DNA of 64,000 bases from NCBI GenBank assembly GCA_026415395.1, contig JAOAHD010000003.1:286740-350739 (forward strand), in the 5' to 3' direction. The DNA is from Candidatus Binatia bacterium (lineage in GTDB: Bacteria > Desulfobacterota > Binatia > HRBIN30). A model generated the notes under the pieces. The model did not search any database, was not told the origin of the DNA, and saw only the letters and a program-made list of their open reading frames with translations. The position numbers and the translations under genes were made by a program. This document shows, one piece after another, positions 35,181 through 43,352 of this stretch (positions are counted from its first letter, which is position 1; each line of letters starts with the position of its first letter).

Positions 35181-35950
35181 AAAACGCGTTGACGATCGCT
35201 GGAAAGGAGCTCCGCTCGGCGTTTGTCTCGCCGATTGCTTATGTCGTGCTCACGGGGTTCATGCTCCTTGGCGGTTGGTTCTTCTTCAACCTCCTCAACC
35301 GGTTCAACTTCCTGGTGCAGATCTACATGAGCTTTCGGAACCCCGAAGTTCAAATGCGCCTGAACTTGAACGAGCTCGTTGTCGCTCCGCTGCTCGGGAA
35401 TCTCTCGGTCGTGCTCATCATTCTTGTGCCAGTGATCACGATGCGGTCGTTTGCGGAGGAGAAGCGCGCCGGCACCTACGAGCTCCTGTTGACCTCGCCT
35501 CTCTCCGTGGCGGAAATTGTCGCTGGGAAATTCCTCGGTGTGGTGGCGTTTTTGATCATCATGCTGGGGCTGACAGCGATCTATCCGATCATCTTGCTGG
35601 TTTACGGCAACCCGGAACCTGGCATCATTGCTGCGGGTTACTTAGGGCTGTTCCTGCTGGCGATCTCCTTCGCCACGGTTGGCCTCCTCACCTCATCCTT
35701 CACCGACAACCAAATTGTCGCCGCAGTAAGCTGCTTGATCGTCCTGCTGTTGCTTTACGTGATCTCCTGGCCCGCGGAGACGGCTGGTCCCACGCTGGCG
35801 GCCGTGCTGCGTTATTTGTCGCTGACCGAGCACTTTTCTGAGATGGTGAAAGGCGTCATCGAAACCAAGGATCTCATTTACTTCGGCAGCGTCATCGCTC
35901 TCGCACTCTACCTAACACATCGTTCGGTCGAATCGGTTCGCTGGAGGTAA
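35177..35950 (+). CDS. ABC-2 type permease (GldF-like)
   Basis: A 257-residue inner-membrane protein with six hydrophobic segments. It has the ABC-2 conserved block VITMRSFAEEKRAGTYELLLTSPLSVAEIVAGKFLG, which couples to the ATPase. The first helix (FVSPIAYVVLTGFMLLGGWFF) and long loop match GldF-type permeases. Transported substrate is unknown. In Bacteroidetes, GldA-F-G is needed for gliding, but homologues occur widely in non-gliding bacteria, so no motility role is claimed. Confidence 0.9.
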   Translation: MKNALTIAGKELRSAFVSPIAYVVLTGFMLLGGWFFFNLLNRFNFLVQIYMSFRNPEVQMRLNLNELVVAPLLGNLSVVLIILVPVITMRSFAEEKRAGTYELLLTSPLSVAEIVAGKFLGVVAFLIIMLGLTAIYPIILLVYGNPEPGIIAAGYLGLFLLAISFATVGLLTSSFTDNQIVAAVSCLIVLLLLYVISWPAETAGPTLAAVLRYLSLTEHFSEMVKGVIETKDLIYFGSVIALALYLTHRSVESVRWR

Positions 35951-35953
35951 GCT

Positions 35954-37507
35954 GTGCGCCGCAACCAATCGTTGCTCGGGTTGTTGGGGCTCGTTTTTCT
36001 TCTGTTTGCCGTGATCGCGGGTGCCTTCACAGGCGGGCGCACCGTGATCGATGTGGTGTACATCGCAGCCAACGGTGTTGCTGGGGTCTTCTGCCTGATC
36101 GCTTACCTGAGCGCTGGCTTGGAGCAACTGCGGAACGTGGTGAGTGAACGGTCCACCCGTTACGGAGCCAATGTGATTGTCGGCTCACTAGCCTTCCTCG
36201 GCGTGCTCATTGTGTTGAACTATCTGGGGGCGCGCCACAGCAAGCGGTTCGACCTCACCGAACAGAAGGTATACAGCCTGTCGGACCAGTCGATTAACGT
36301 CGTGAAAAACCTCGAAAACGAGCTCAAGATGCTCGCCTTTGTCGAGGGCGGGATTAACCCTGAGTTGCGGGATCTGCTGAGTAACTACGCGCGCTACTCC
36401 TCAAAGGTCTCGTACGAGCTCATCGATCCCGACAAGCAGCCGGAGCTGGCGGAGAAATACCAGATTCGGACTTACAACACAGTGCGCGTCGAGTACGGCA
36501 ACGAAAGCACACTGGTAACCCAGCCGAATGAAGAGAATCTGACGAATGCCATCATCAAAGTCACCCGCAAAACCCGTAAGGTAGTTTGCGTGATTGAGGG
36601 TCACGGTGAGCCTGATTTGGACGACCTACAGAGCCCTAAGGGTCTCGCCACTTTCCGCTCTGCCCTGACCAACGAAAATTACGAAGTGAAAAAGGTTCTC
36701 CTTCCCTCGGAGCCAAAAATTCCGGACGATTGCTCCGTGGTTGTTGTTGCAGGTCCACAGCGTCCATTTCTCGAGCACGAGTTGCAGGCACTCCAGTCTT
36801 ATCTCGAACACGGCGGGCGCTTGCTCGCTTTGGTTCCACCGCGCACTGGAAACGAGTTCGTTCCGGTGTTCGAGAAGTGGGGGATAAAGCTCGGAAGCGA
36901 CGTGGTCGTGGATCAAGTGGTCCGCCTGTTTCAGGGGCCCGCGTTGGGTCTGACGCCACTGGCGAACACTTACAGCGTGCACGAGATCACGCGCGATTTC
37001 AAGCAGCGCACAATCTTTCCCATGACACGCTCGGTCAAAGCCGACGCTGCAGGGAAAAGTGGGCTATCCGTCGTGGAACTCGTTAAAACCAGCCCGTCGA
37101 GTTGGGCGGAAACCGATTTGGACGGCGTTTTCCAACGTGGCGAGGCGTCCCTCGATGGTAATGCTGACCTCAAAGGGCCCGTGCCGGTGGCAGTGGCCGT
37201 GGAAGCCAACCTTAAACAAATGGGGTTCAACCAGGACGGAACCGCTCGGCTGGTGGTGTTCGGGAGCATCGAATTTGCCTCCAACCGCGAGCTTGACGGC
37301 ACCTTTTACAACCGCGACTTGCTGATGAACGCCGTTGGTTGGCTTGTGGGCGAGAGTGATTTGGTGTCGATTCGACCGCGAGGAATTCGTGCTTCGCGGA
37401 TCCAATTCACTCCGGAGCAAAGCTTGATGACGTTCTACCTCACCGTGCTGCTGATCCCGCAACTTTTGCTCGTTGCCGGCATCGCAGTTTGGTGGCGGCG
37501 AGAGTAG
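35954..37507 (+). CDS. GldG-like ABC transporter auxiliary protein
   Basis: A 517-residue protein starting at GTG 35954, three bases after the permease stop. It has N-terminal membrane helices (LLGLLGLVFLLFAVIAGAFTGG; VIYIAANGVAGVFCLIAYLSAG region; NVIVGSLAFLGVLIVLNYLG). A large extracytoplasmic ABC_transp_aux-type domain follows (DLTEQKVYSLSDQSINVVKNL, CVIEGHGEPDLDDL, LLALVPPRTGNEFVPVFEKWG), then a C-terminal anchor (MTFYLTVLLIPQLLLVAGIAVWW). It presumably binds or presents the substrate to the ABC-2 channel. Confidence 0.88.
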   Translation: MRRNQSLLGLLGLVFLLFAVIAGAFTGGRTVIDVVYIAANGVAGVFCLIAYLSAGLEQLRNVVSERSTRYGANVIVGSLAFLGVLIVLNYLGARHSKRFDLTEQKVYSLSDQSINVVKNLENELKMLAFVEGGINPELRDLLSNYARYSSKVSYELIDPDKQPELAEKYQIRTYNTVRVEYGNESTLVTQPNEENLTNAIIKVTRKTRKVVCVIEGHGEPDLDDLQSPKGLATFRSALTNENYEVKKVLLPSEPKIPDDCSVVVVAGPQRPFLEHELQALQSYLEHGGRLLALVPPRTGNEFVPVFEKWGIKLGSDVVVDQVVRLFQGPALGLTPLANTYSVHEITRDFKQRTIFPMTRSVKADAAGKSGLSVVELVKTSPSSWAETDLDGVFQRGEASLDGNADLKGPVPVAVAVEANLKQMGFNQDGTARLVVFGSIEFASNRELDGTFYNRDLLMNAVGWLVGESDLVSIRPRGIRASRIQFTPEQSLMTFYLTVLLIPQLLLVAGIAVWWRRE

Positions 37508-37540
37508 CCATCCACGAATTCACCGCGCGAGGCGGGTGCC

Positions 37541-38977
37541 ATGCGTTTCCGCACTACATTGTTCCTCTTGGTCATTCTGGCTGGTCTCGGGGCCTACTTA
37601 TACTGGATGGAGCTGCCTCGGCAGCAGAAGGAGGCAGAGGCCAAAAAGCTCTTCAACTTCAAAGCGGACGATATTGTGCAGGTCCGTATGCGCTTTGAGG
37701 ACCGCAACATCCTTCTTCGTAAAAGCGATGGTGCGTGGCGGTTGGTTGAGCCCATCGAAGCGCCCGCAGACGAAATCACCGTCAAAAACCTTTTGAACAC
37801 GATCGCGGAGTGCGAGGTAAAGCGGGAGCTCGAGGACGCAACGGACCTCAAGCAGTTTGGGCTGGACCCGCCCTTTGTCACGCTTGAGGTCAAGCTCAAG
37901 GACCGGGAATTACCCGCGGTCGCTGTGGGCAAGAACACGCCGGTCGGATTTTCCGCGTACCTCCAGCGTTTGGACGATCGCAAGGTGCGCCTGACCACCT
38001 CCGCGTTCCGCGCTGGGTTGGATAAGCAGGTCAAAGACTTCCGCGACAAGGCCATCCTCAACTTCAGCGACGACGACGTACAACGGTTCTCGTTGGTTCG
38101 CGCTGATGGCACTGTCACGCTGGTCCGGAAGGATGGCCAGTGGATCGTCGAGCAACCCGGAAGCAACCCCGCAGATGGGCCCACAGTGCGGTCGTTTCTA
38201 TCGACCCTGAGAACGATGCGGGCGATCGATTTCCCGAACGACCAGCCAGCCGACCTTTCTCCCTACGGCCTGGACAACCCGCGGTTGCGCATCGTGCTGT
38301 TCCTCGGGAAAGACCAAGCGGAAAAGCATGTCCTCATCGGAGGAGAGAATCCGGAGAAGAAGTCGGAGATTTACGTACAAACCAGTGGCGTGCCTACCGT
38401 GTATACGGTCAGCGACTGGGTGTGGCGGGATTTGAACAAGAACCCGAACGATTTCCGCGACAAGCTTGTGCTCGGTTACGACGCGGAGCAGCTTCGCGCC
38501 GTCCAAGTGACTAGGGCGGATGGGTCGAGCTTTCGAGTGGTGGCCAAGGACAAGGACCAGTGGACTGTCGAGGGTATCGACGGCAAACCGGCACTCACCG
38601 TCATTCGCCAGTGGTTACAGGACATCCATGATTTCCGCGGTTACGAGATTGCGGCGGATAACCCGCCTGACGTAGCTCCCTACGGTCTAGACAAGCCAAT
38701 GCTGACCTTCGATCTTTTCGGGGCCGAGCAACAAGCGCTTGGTTCTATTCGCGTGGGTGTTGTTACCACGGACCAGGGCTCGAAAGAGTACTATGCGGTG
38801 GGCTCCAAGGGAGCTACCGTGTTCAAGGTTCGTGATTACTTGGTCACACGACTCAACAAATCGGCCCAGGATCTTCTTGAAAAGCCAACTCCGACACCCG
38901 GCGGAATCACTCCCACGCCAGACAACGAAGTCCAAACAGAGGACAACGAACTCACCGAGGAAGACGCGCTAGACTGA
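37541..38977 (+). CDS. DUF4340-domain protein with three repeats
   Basis: A 478-residue protein anchored by a single N-terminal helix (TLFLLVILAGLGAYLYW), with the rest probably periplasmic. Three repeats are visible, each a beta-hairpin pattern of Val/Arg strand, DG turn, Trp-Val strand and a helix: DGAWRLVEPIEAPADEITV; DGQWIVEQPGSNPADGPTV; DQWTVEGIDGKPALTVIRQW. DUF4340 proteins regularly sit beside GldA-F-G-like ABC systems, but their role is not established. The C-terminus is a Pro/Thr- and acid-rich tail. The last nine bases overlap the convergent hisC gene. Confidence 0.85.
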   Translation: MRFRTTLFLLVILAGLGAYLYWMELPRQQKEAEAKKLFNFKADDIVQVRMRFEDRNILLRKSDGAWRLVEPIEAPADEITVKNLLNTIAECEVKRELEDATDLKQFGLDPPFVTLEVKLKDRELPAVAVGKNTPVGFSAYLQRLDDRKVRLTTSAFRAGLDKQVKDFRDKAILNFSDDDVQRFSLVRADGTVTLVRKDGQWIVEQPGSNPADGPTVRSFLSTLRTMRAIDFPNDQPADLSPYGLDNPRLRIVLFLGKDQAEKHVLIGGENPEKKSEIYVQTSGVPTVYTVSDWVWRDLNKNPNDFRDKLVLGYDAEQLRAVQVTRADGSSFRVVAKDKDQWTVEGIDGKPALTVIRQWLQDIHDFRGYEIAADNPPDVAPYGLDKPMLTFDLFGAEQQALGSIRVGVVTTDQGSKEYYAVGSKGATVFKVRDYLVTRLNKSAQDLLEKPTPTPGGITPTPDNEVQTEDNELTEEDALD

Positions 38978-40024
38978 TTCGATCTCCTTGAGAGCGGCTA
39001 CCAGCGCATCCACCTCCGTGTCCGTCCCGACCGTGATCCTGAGTGCATCCTCGAGCTCCGGGGTGTCGAAGTAACGCACGAGAATACGGCGTTCCCTCAG
39101 GGCCCGATACAGGGGATCGAGGCGTTCTCCCCGACGTCGCGCTAGAACGAAGTTGGCCTCGCTCTGAGGCACCTCGAACCCGAGCGAGCGGAGCGCCGCG
39201 ATCAAGCGCTCGCGCGTGCTACGGATGCGGCGGACATTCTCCTGCATCCAGGCATAATCCTCGAGCGCTGCGCGAGCACCAACAATGGCCAAGCGATCCA
39301 CATTGTACGAGTCTTTCAATTTGCCAAGCTCCGCAATCATTTGCGAGCGTCCCACTGCCAAGCCGATCCGCAAACCTGCAAGAGAAAACGACTTCGATAG
39401 CGTACGTAACACGACGATGTTTGGGAGCTCCTGAATCAGCGGCAGAGCGCTTGCCGATGCGAAGTCTACATAGGCTTCGTCGACCACCACCAGAGTAGCC
39501 GGAAGGCGAGACGCGAGAGCGCGGATCCGGTCGATCTCGACCGCTGTGCCGGACGGAGAATTAGGATGGCAAATAAACACGAGCTTAGGGCGCATCTCTT
39601 CCAACCCATCGGGTAGGCAGAAATCCTTCCCGTAGGGCACTCGCTGGATCCGACCCGTTTGAATTTGCACCAGTGTGTCGTACAGGCTGTACGTCGGGTG
39701 CGGGTACGCGACCACGTCGCCGTGATCGACGCAGGCGCGAACAACCAGGGAAAGCAACTCGTCCGAACCATTGCCGACGAGAATCTGTTCCGGGCTCACT
39801 CCATAGCGCTCGGCGGCCACTTCCCTTACCGCTCGGGCGCTGGGGTCAGGGTACAAGCGGAGGTCCTCATTAGCGGCCGTGCGGATCGCCTCCAGGACGC
39901 GGGGTGAGGGAGGGTAAGGGTTTTCGTTGGTGTTGAGCTTGATGAACCCGCGCTCCTGTGGCTGCTCCCCTGGCACATAAGGGTGCAACTGGCGCACGGC
40001 CTCGCGAATCCAAGGGAGTTTCAT
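38969..40024 (-). CDS. hisC: Histidinol-phosphate aminotransferase (HisC)
   Basis: A 351-residue PLP enzyme that transaminates imidazole-acetol phosphate in histidine synthesis. Features are FIKLNTNENPYPPSPRV at the N-terminus, GNGSDELL, FICHPNSPSGT, VVDEAYVDF and the Schiff-base lysine in RTLSKSFSLAGLRIG. It is distant from hisI/hisG (27 kb) and stands alone. Some HisC homologues also act on aromatic amino acids. The 3' end overlaps the convergent DUF4340 gene. Confidence 0.92.
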   Translation of the reverse strand: MKLPWIREAVRQLHPYVPGEQPQERGFIKLNTNENPYPPSPRVLEAIRTAANEDLRLYPDPSARAVREVAAERYGVSPEQILVGNGSDELLSLVVRACVDHGDVVAYPHPTYSLYDTLVQIQTGRIQRVPYGKDFCLPDGLEEMRPKLVFICHPNSPSGTAVEIDRIRALASRLPATLVVVDEAYVDFASASALPLIQELPNIVVLRTLSKSFSLAGLRIGLAVGRSQMIAELGKLKDSYNVDRLAIVGARAALEDYAWMQENVRRIRSTRERLIAALRSLGFEVPQSEANFVLARRRGERLDPLYRALRERRILVRYFDTPELEDALRITVGTDTEVDALVAALKEIESV

Positions 40025-40131
40025 GGTGTGCAGCAGCTAGCAAATGCCGCAGCACGGGAAAAGGAAAGCTAGATCTCCAGCGGAACCTGGGCTTTGAGAT
40101 GGGGGGAGAAAGCCCTACATAGAGAGGTCCG

Positions 40132-40938
40132 ATGGACGTTGAAGTCCTTCTTGGCCTCCAACAAGCCTACGCAGATCTAAGTCGGGCGCTCGATGAAGCT
40201 CGGGTTCTCCTGCCGATTCAGGATTGGCTTTCTCACCATGCTCTCCCCCGGGCGGCGGGCTTAGGACGCGACCTCCGGCAGGCGCAACGACGACCTATGA
40301 GTGAAGGCGAGATCGAGCGCTTTGCGCGGGAACTGCACGGTCTGCTCCAGGCGGTTCGGTTAAAGACTGACGAAGTGTGTGCCGCGCCCCTGTATGCAGC
40401 AGCGCGAGCGGCGTTGTACGCTAGTGATTTTGCCAGGGCTGAAGCACTTCTTCCATCCCTCTTCGCCGATGTCGAACGGGTGCTGGTGCGGCCGAGTTGC
40501 CTTCTTGTGCCCGTGGACCCGTCGCGCCGGGTTCGGCGACCGGGTCAGTCACCGTTCCCGGCGCCCCGGGAACTTGCCGAAGAGCTTTGCGCGCTGTTTA
40601 GCCACGGTTTGCCGATTCGATCGGAGCCGGGCTCGCGCTGGCTGGTGGATTTTCCGTGGATTCTCGCTGCTGGCGCTGCCGGAACCCTCGCCTGCCCGAT
40701 TTGGCTCGTCTGCGATGCCCGTAGGGTCCAGGCGGCGGTGTTGGCTGATCGCCGAGAACCAGGATGTTTTCGACTCTACGGCACTGTCATTCGCAGTTTT
40801 GTGGCTGTGGGTATCGCTTCGCGGGCGGACGATGAATGGTGGTTCGTGCAAGACCCGCCCTTCGAGCACTATCGTCAAGTGCTCATCGAGGAACTCCATG
40901 CACGCAACTTGCCTGTGGAAAGCGTTGCAGAGATCTGA
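40132..40938 (+). CDS. Hypothetical protein, no family recognised
   Basis: A 268-residue soluble protein. The ATG at 40132 has GAGAGG five to six bases upstream, supporting a real start. The N-terminal ~100 residues are helical (VEVLLGLQQAYADLSRALDE, EIERFARELHGLLQAVRLKTDEV). The rest is mixed, with CLLVPVDPSRRVRRPGQ, SRWLVDFPWILAAGAAGTLACPIW and DDEWWFVQDPPFEHYRQVLIEEL. There is no signal peptide and no obvious catalytic motif. It lies between the oppositely oriented hisC and downstream gltX (111 bp gap). Function cannot be inferred. Confidence 0.7.
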   Translation: MDVEVLLGLQQAYADLSRALDEARVLLPIQDWLSHHALPRAAGLGRDLRQAQRRPMSEGEIERFARELHGLLQAVRLKTDEVCAAPLYAAARAALYASDFARAEALLPSLFADVERVLVRPSCLLVPVDPSRRVRRPGQSPFPAPRELAEELCALFSHGLPIRSEPGSRWLVDFPWILAAGAAGTLACPIWLVCDARRVQAAVLADRREPGCFRLYGTVIRSFVAVGIASRADDEWWFVQDPPFEHYRQVLIEELHARNLPVESVAEI

Positions 40939-41049
40939 AGCCCGCAATGCTCGCCGCCGAAGCCGCATAATCCGCGGCGTTTCACGGGGACGACGCAGTG
41001 TTGCTGCGTTGACACACCAGGCGGTCGCTGTTAGGCGCCCGCCGTTTCT

Positions 41050-42483
41050 ATGAGTGTTGTTCGCACTCGTTTCGCACCGAGTCCCACGGGTTACCTCCAT
41101 TTAGGTGGCGCGCGCACCGCCTTGTTCAACTATTTGTTTGCCCGCCACCACCAGGGCCAGTTCGTGCTCCGCATTGAGGACACCGATCGCGAGCGCTCTA
41201 CCCCCGAATCTATTCAGGCGATTCTCGACGCCATGGCTTGGCTTAAGCTCGATTGGGACGAGGGCCCTTACTACCAAAGCCAACGGCTCGCCTTGTACCT
41301 CGAGCATGCGGAGCGTTTGCTGGCTTCGGGGGCCGCCTATCGTTGCTACTGCACGCCAGAGGAGCTCGAGGCAAAGCGCGAGCAGGCGCTCAAAGCTGGC
41401 CGCAAGCCGATGTACGACCGCACCTGCCGCACGCGCACAGATGCACCCGCAGGAACGCCCTACGCGATTCGGTTCAAAACGCCCGTCGACGGCGTTACGG
41501 TCGTGAATGACTTGGTGAAAGGACACGTGGCGTTCGAGAATGCTGAGCTCGACGATCTCATTATTGTCCGCTCGGATGGCAGCCCCACATATAACCTGTG
41601 CGTGGTCGTTGACGATGCCACGATGGCAATTACCCATGTGATCCGGGGCGACGATCACCTCACGAACACACCTAAGCAAATTCTGATCTACCGGGCACTC
41701 GGATACCCCATTCCGGCGTTTGCTCACGTGCCGCAAATTCTCGGGCCTGACCGGACGCGTTTGAGCAAGCGTCACGGTGCCACTTCGGTGCTCGCCTACC
41801 GAGAGATGGGCTACTTGCCCGACGCCCTCGTCAACTACTTGGTGCGTCTCGGCTGGTCCTACGGCGACCAAGAAATCTTCAGCCGCCAAGAGCTCATCGA
41901 CAAGTTTTCGCTCGAACACGTGGGCAAGTCCGCTGGGGTTTACAACGCGGAGAAGCTGGAGTGGGTGAATTTTCACTACATGAAAACCACGCCTGCCCAA
42001 GAGCTTGCGCAAGCAGTGAAGCCGTTTATCGCCGCACGGGGCTACAAGGTTCCCGGCGATGACGCTTGGCTGGCCAAGATGGTTGCTACCTTGCAGGAGC
42101 GGGCGAAGACCCTTGTAGAGTTGGTCGAGATTGGTCGCTTTTACCTGGTCGACGAGGTCGAGCTCGCGCCGGAGCTGGTATCGAAATTCCTGAAGCCGGA
42201 CATCTTACCCGCCCTGCAGCAACTGCGGTTGCGGCTCTCGGAGCTTGATGACTGGTCTCCGACAACGATTCAGCAAGCTTTTGAACGAGTGATGGCAGAG
42301 TTCCGCCTCAACCTAGGGAAAATTGCGCAGCCTGTGCGCGTGGCTACCACTGGAGGCACGGTGAGTCCCGGAATTTTTGAGGTGCTCGACGTGCTGGGAA
42401 AGGCGCACACCCTCAAGCGTCTCGATCGGGCGCTCGCGCTCGCGCAGCAAGCCACACGACCCGCTCAGGGGCAGACAGCTTGA
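41050..42483 (+). CDS. gltX: Glutamate--tRNA ligase (GltX)
   Basis: A 477-residue class I synthetase that charges tRNA-Glu and, if non-discriminating, also tRNA-Gln. Motif 1 is [20 protein letters not shown] (HIGH equivalent HLGG), and motif 2 is LSKRHGATS (KMSKS equivalent). [14 protein letters not shown] and [14 protein letters not shown] bind substrate. The C-terminal ~170 residues form the helical anticodon-binding domain. tRNA-Gln(CUG) starts 43 bp after the stop and tRNA-Glu(CUC) lies just beyond, an arrangement suggesting co-transcription with its substrates. Confidence 0.96.
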   Translation: MSVVRTRFAPSPTGYLHLGGARTALFNYLFARHHQGQFVLRIEDTDRERSTPESIQAILDAMAWLKLDWDEGPYYQSQRLALYLEHAERLLASGAAYRCYCTPEELEAKREQALKAGRKPMYDRTCRTRTDAPAGTPYAIRFKTPVDGVTVVNDLVKGHVAFENAELDDLIIVRSDGSPTYNLCVVVDDATMAITHVIRGDDHLTNTPKQILIYRALGYPIPAFAHVPQILGPDRTRLSKRHGATSVLAYREMGYLPDALVNYLVRLGWSYGDQEIFSRQELIDKFSLEHVGKSAGVYNAEKLEWVNFHYMKTTPAQELAQAVKPFIAARGYKVPGDDAWLAKMVATLQERAKTLVELVEIGRFYLVDEVELAPELVSKFLKPDILPALQQLRLRLSELDDWSPTTIQQAFERVMAEFRLNLGKIAQPVRVATTGGTVSPGIFEVLDVLGKAHTLKRLDRALALAQQATRPAQGQTA

Positions 42484-42526
42484 CTCGCAAGCTCTCTCCG
42501 CTTAATTGAAGGCGCGCTGAGTTCAT

Positions 42527-42599
42527 TGAGGAGTCGGCTAATTGGCAAGCCACCTGACTCTGGATCAGGCGATTGTAGGTTCGAGTCCTACCTCCTCAG
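42527..42599 (+). tRNA. tRNA-Gln (anticodon CUG)
   Basis: Cloverleaf folds well: acceptor TGAGGAG/CTCCTCA, anticodon stem CCTGA/TCAGG with loop CTCTGGA (anticodon CTG), and T stem GTAGG/CCTAC around TTCGAGT. Discriminator base is G. CCA is not encoded. Confidence 0.93.
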
Positions 42600-42613
42600 C
42601 TCAGTTGGTCGGC

Positions 42614-42648
42614 GGTCGGGCGGCGGCCTGCCGCCCGACCGTGTTTTT
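42614..42648 (+). terminator. Strong Rho-independent terminator between two tRNA genes
   Basis: A perfect 11-bp GC-rich stem, GGTCGGGCGGC (42614-42624) with GCCGCCCGACC (42630-42640), closes a five-base loop and is followed by GTGTTTTT. It should end transcripts from gltX/tRNA-Gln before tRNA-Glu, which then needs its own promoter or read-through. Confidence 0.88.
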
Positions 42649-42658
42649 GTGCGCGTTC

Positions 42659-42730
42659 GGTCCCATCGTCTAGCGGTTAGGACGCCGGCCTCTCACGTCG
42701 GTAACAGGGGTTCGAATCCCCTTGGGACCA
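42659..42730 (+). tRNA. tRNA-Glu (anticodon CUC)
   Basis: Acceptor GGTCCCA pairs with TGGGACC; anticodon stem CCGGC/GTCGG holds loop CTCTCAC (anticodon CTC); T arm is AGGGG/CCCCT around TTCGAAT. Discriminator is A and CCA is not encoded. It begins 11 bases after the terminator. Confidence 0.92.
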
Positions 42731-42750
42731 CTTTCCCTACAGGCGCTGGC

Positions 42751-43314
42751 TTACCCGCTGGGTCGCTCCCGGGAACGTCGCCACCCTCGTAACAACAGCC
42801 GCCAGGCCAGGAGCGTGATTACCGCGCCGGCCAATAATACGATGAGGCGATGCTCGATCCGAGCAACCTTAGGAAGCAGGTTTTCCACCTGGGCTGCTAG
42901 GGCCCATCCGCATGCCATGAACGTCGCTGCCCACAAACTGCAGCCCAGGACATCGAACAAAAGAAAACGAGAGAATGCTAGGCCATTGGCTCCCCAGAAC
43001 AGCATGCTTGCCACTCGTGCGCCCGGGATCAAGCGCGCAACGGTGATCGCCCACGGACCGTACCCGGATATGCGGTGCTTCGTGACCGCGAATCGCGACG
43101 CCCACTTTGTGCGCCGGCCTGAACAGCCCAGGTAGAAGCACAACGAGTCCGCTGTGACGGCCCCGAGCGTGCCCATGGCCCAAGACGCGGGCCAATATAG
43201 AAGCCCGTACCGTGCAAGCCCGCCGGCCAGGATCATCACTGTGTCGCCCTCAAAAACAGATCCCAGGTAAGCAGCGAAGAGGCCGTATTTGGCGAGCAAA
43301 TCTTCCAATGCCAT
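42751..43314 (-). CDS. DedA/VTT-family membrane protein
   Basis: A 187-residue inner-membrane protein with the DedA (SNARE-associated/VTT) core: LGSVFEGDTVMILAGGLARYG, LGAVTADSLCFYLGCSGRR and ARLIPGARVASMLFWGANG with the conserved Arg-Pro-G. These proteins recycle or scramble lipids such as undecaprenyl phosphate and phosphatidylethanolamine. The open frame extends to 43380, but the ATG at 43314 (MALEDLLAKYG) matches the family start. It is followed by 20 bp and then the convergent tRNA-Glu. Confidence 0.88.
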   Translation of the reverse strand: MALEDLLAKYGLFAAYLGSVFEGDTVMILAGGLARYGLLYWPASWAMGTLGAVTADSLCFYLGCSGRRTKWASRFAVTKHRISGYGPWAITVARLIPGARVASMLFWGANGLAFSRFLLFDVLGCSLWAATFMACGWALAAQVENLLPKVARIEHRLIVLLAGAVITLLAWRLLLRGWRRSRERPSG

Positions 43315-43352
43315 AGTTTCGCTGCCGGAAAACCAGTGCTTCGCAAGACGCG

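Noticed and set aside
41101..42012. 303-codon minus-strand frame inside gltX
   Set aside because: Shadow of the gltX reading frame; the plus strand carries all synthetase motifs.
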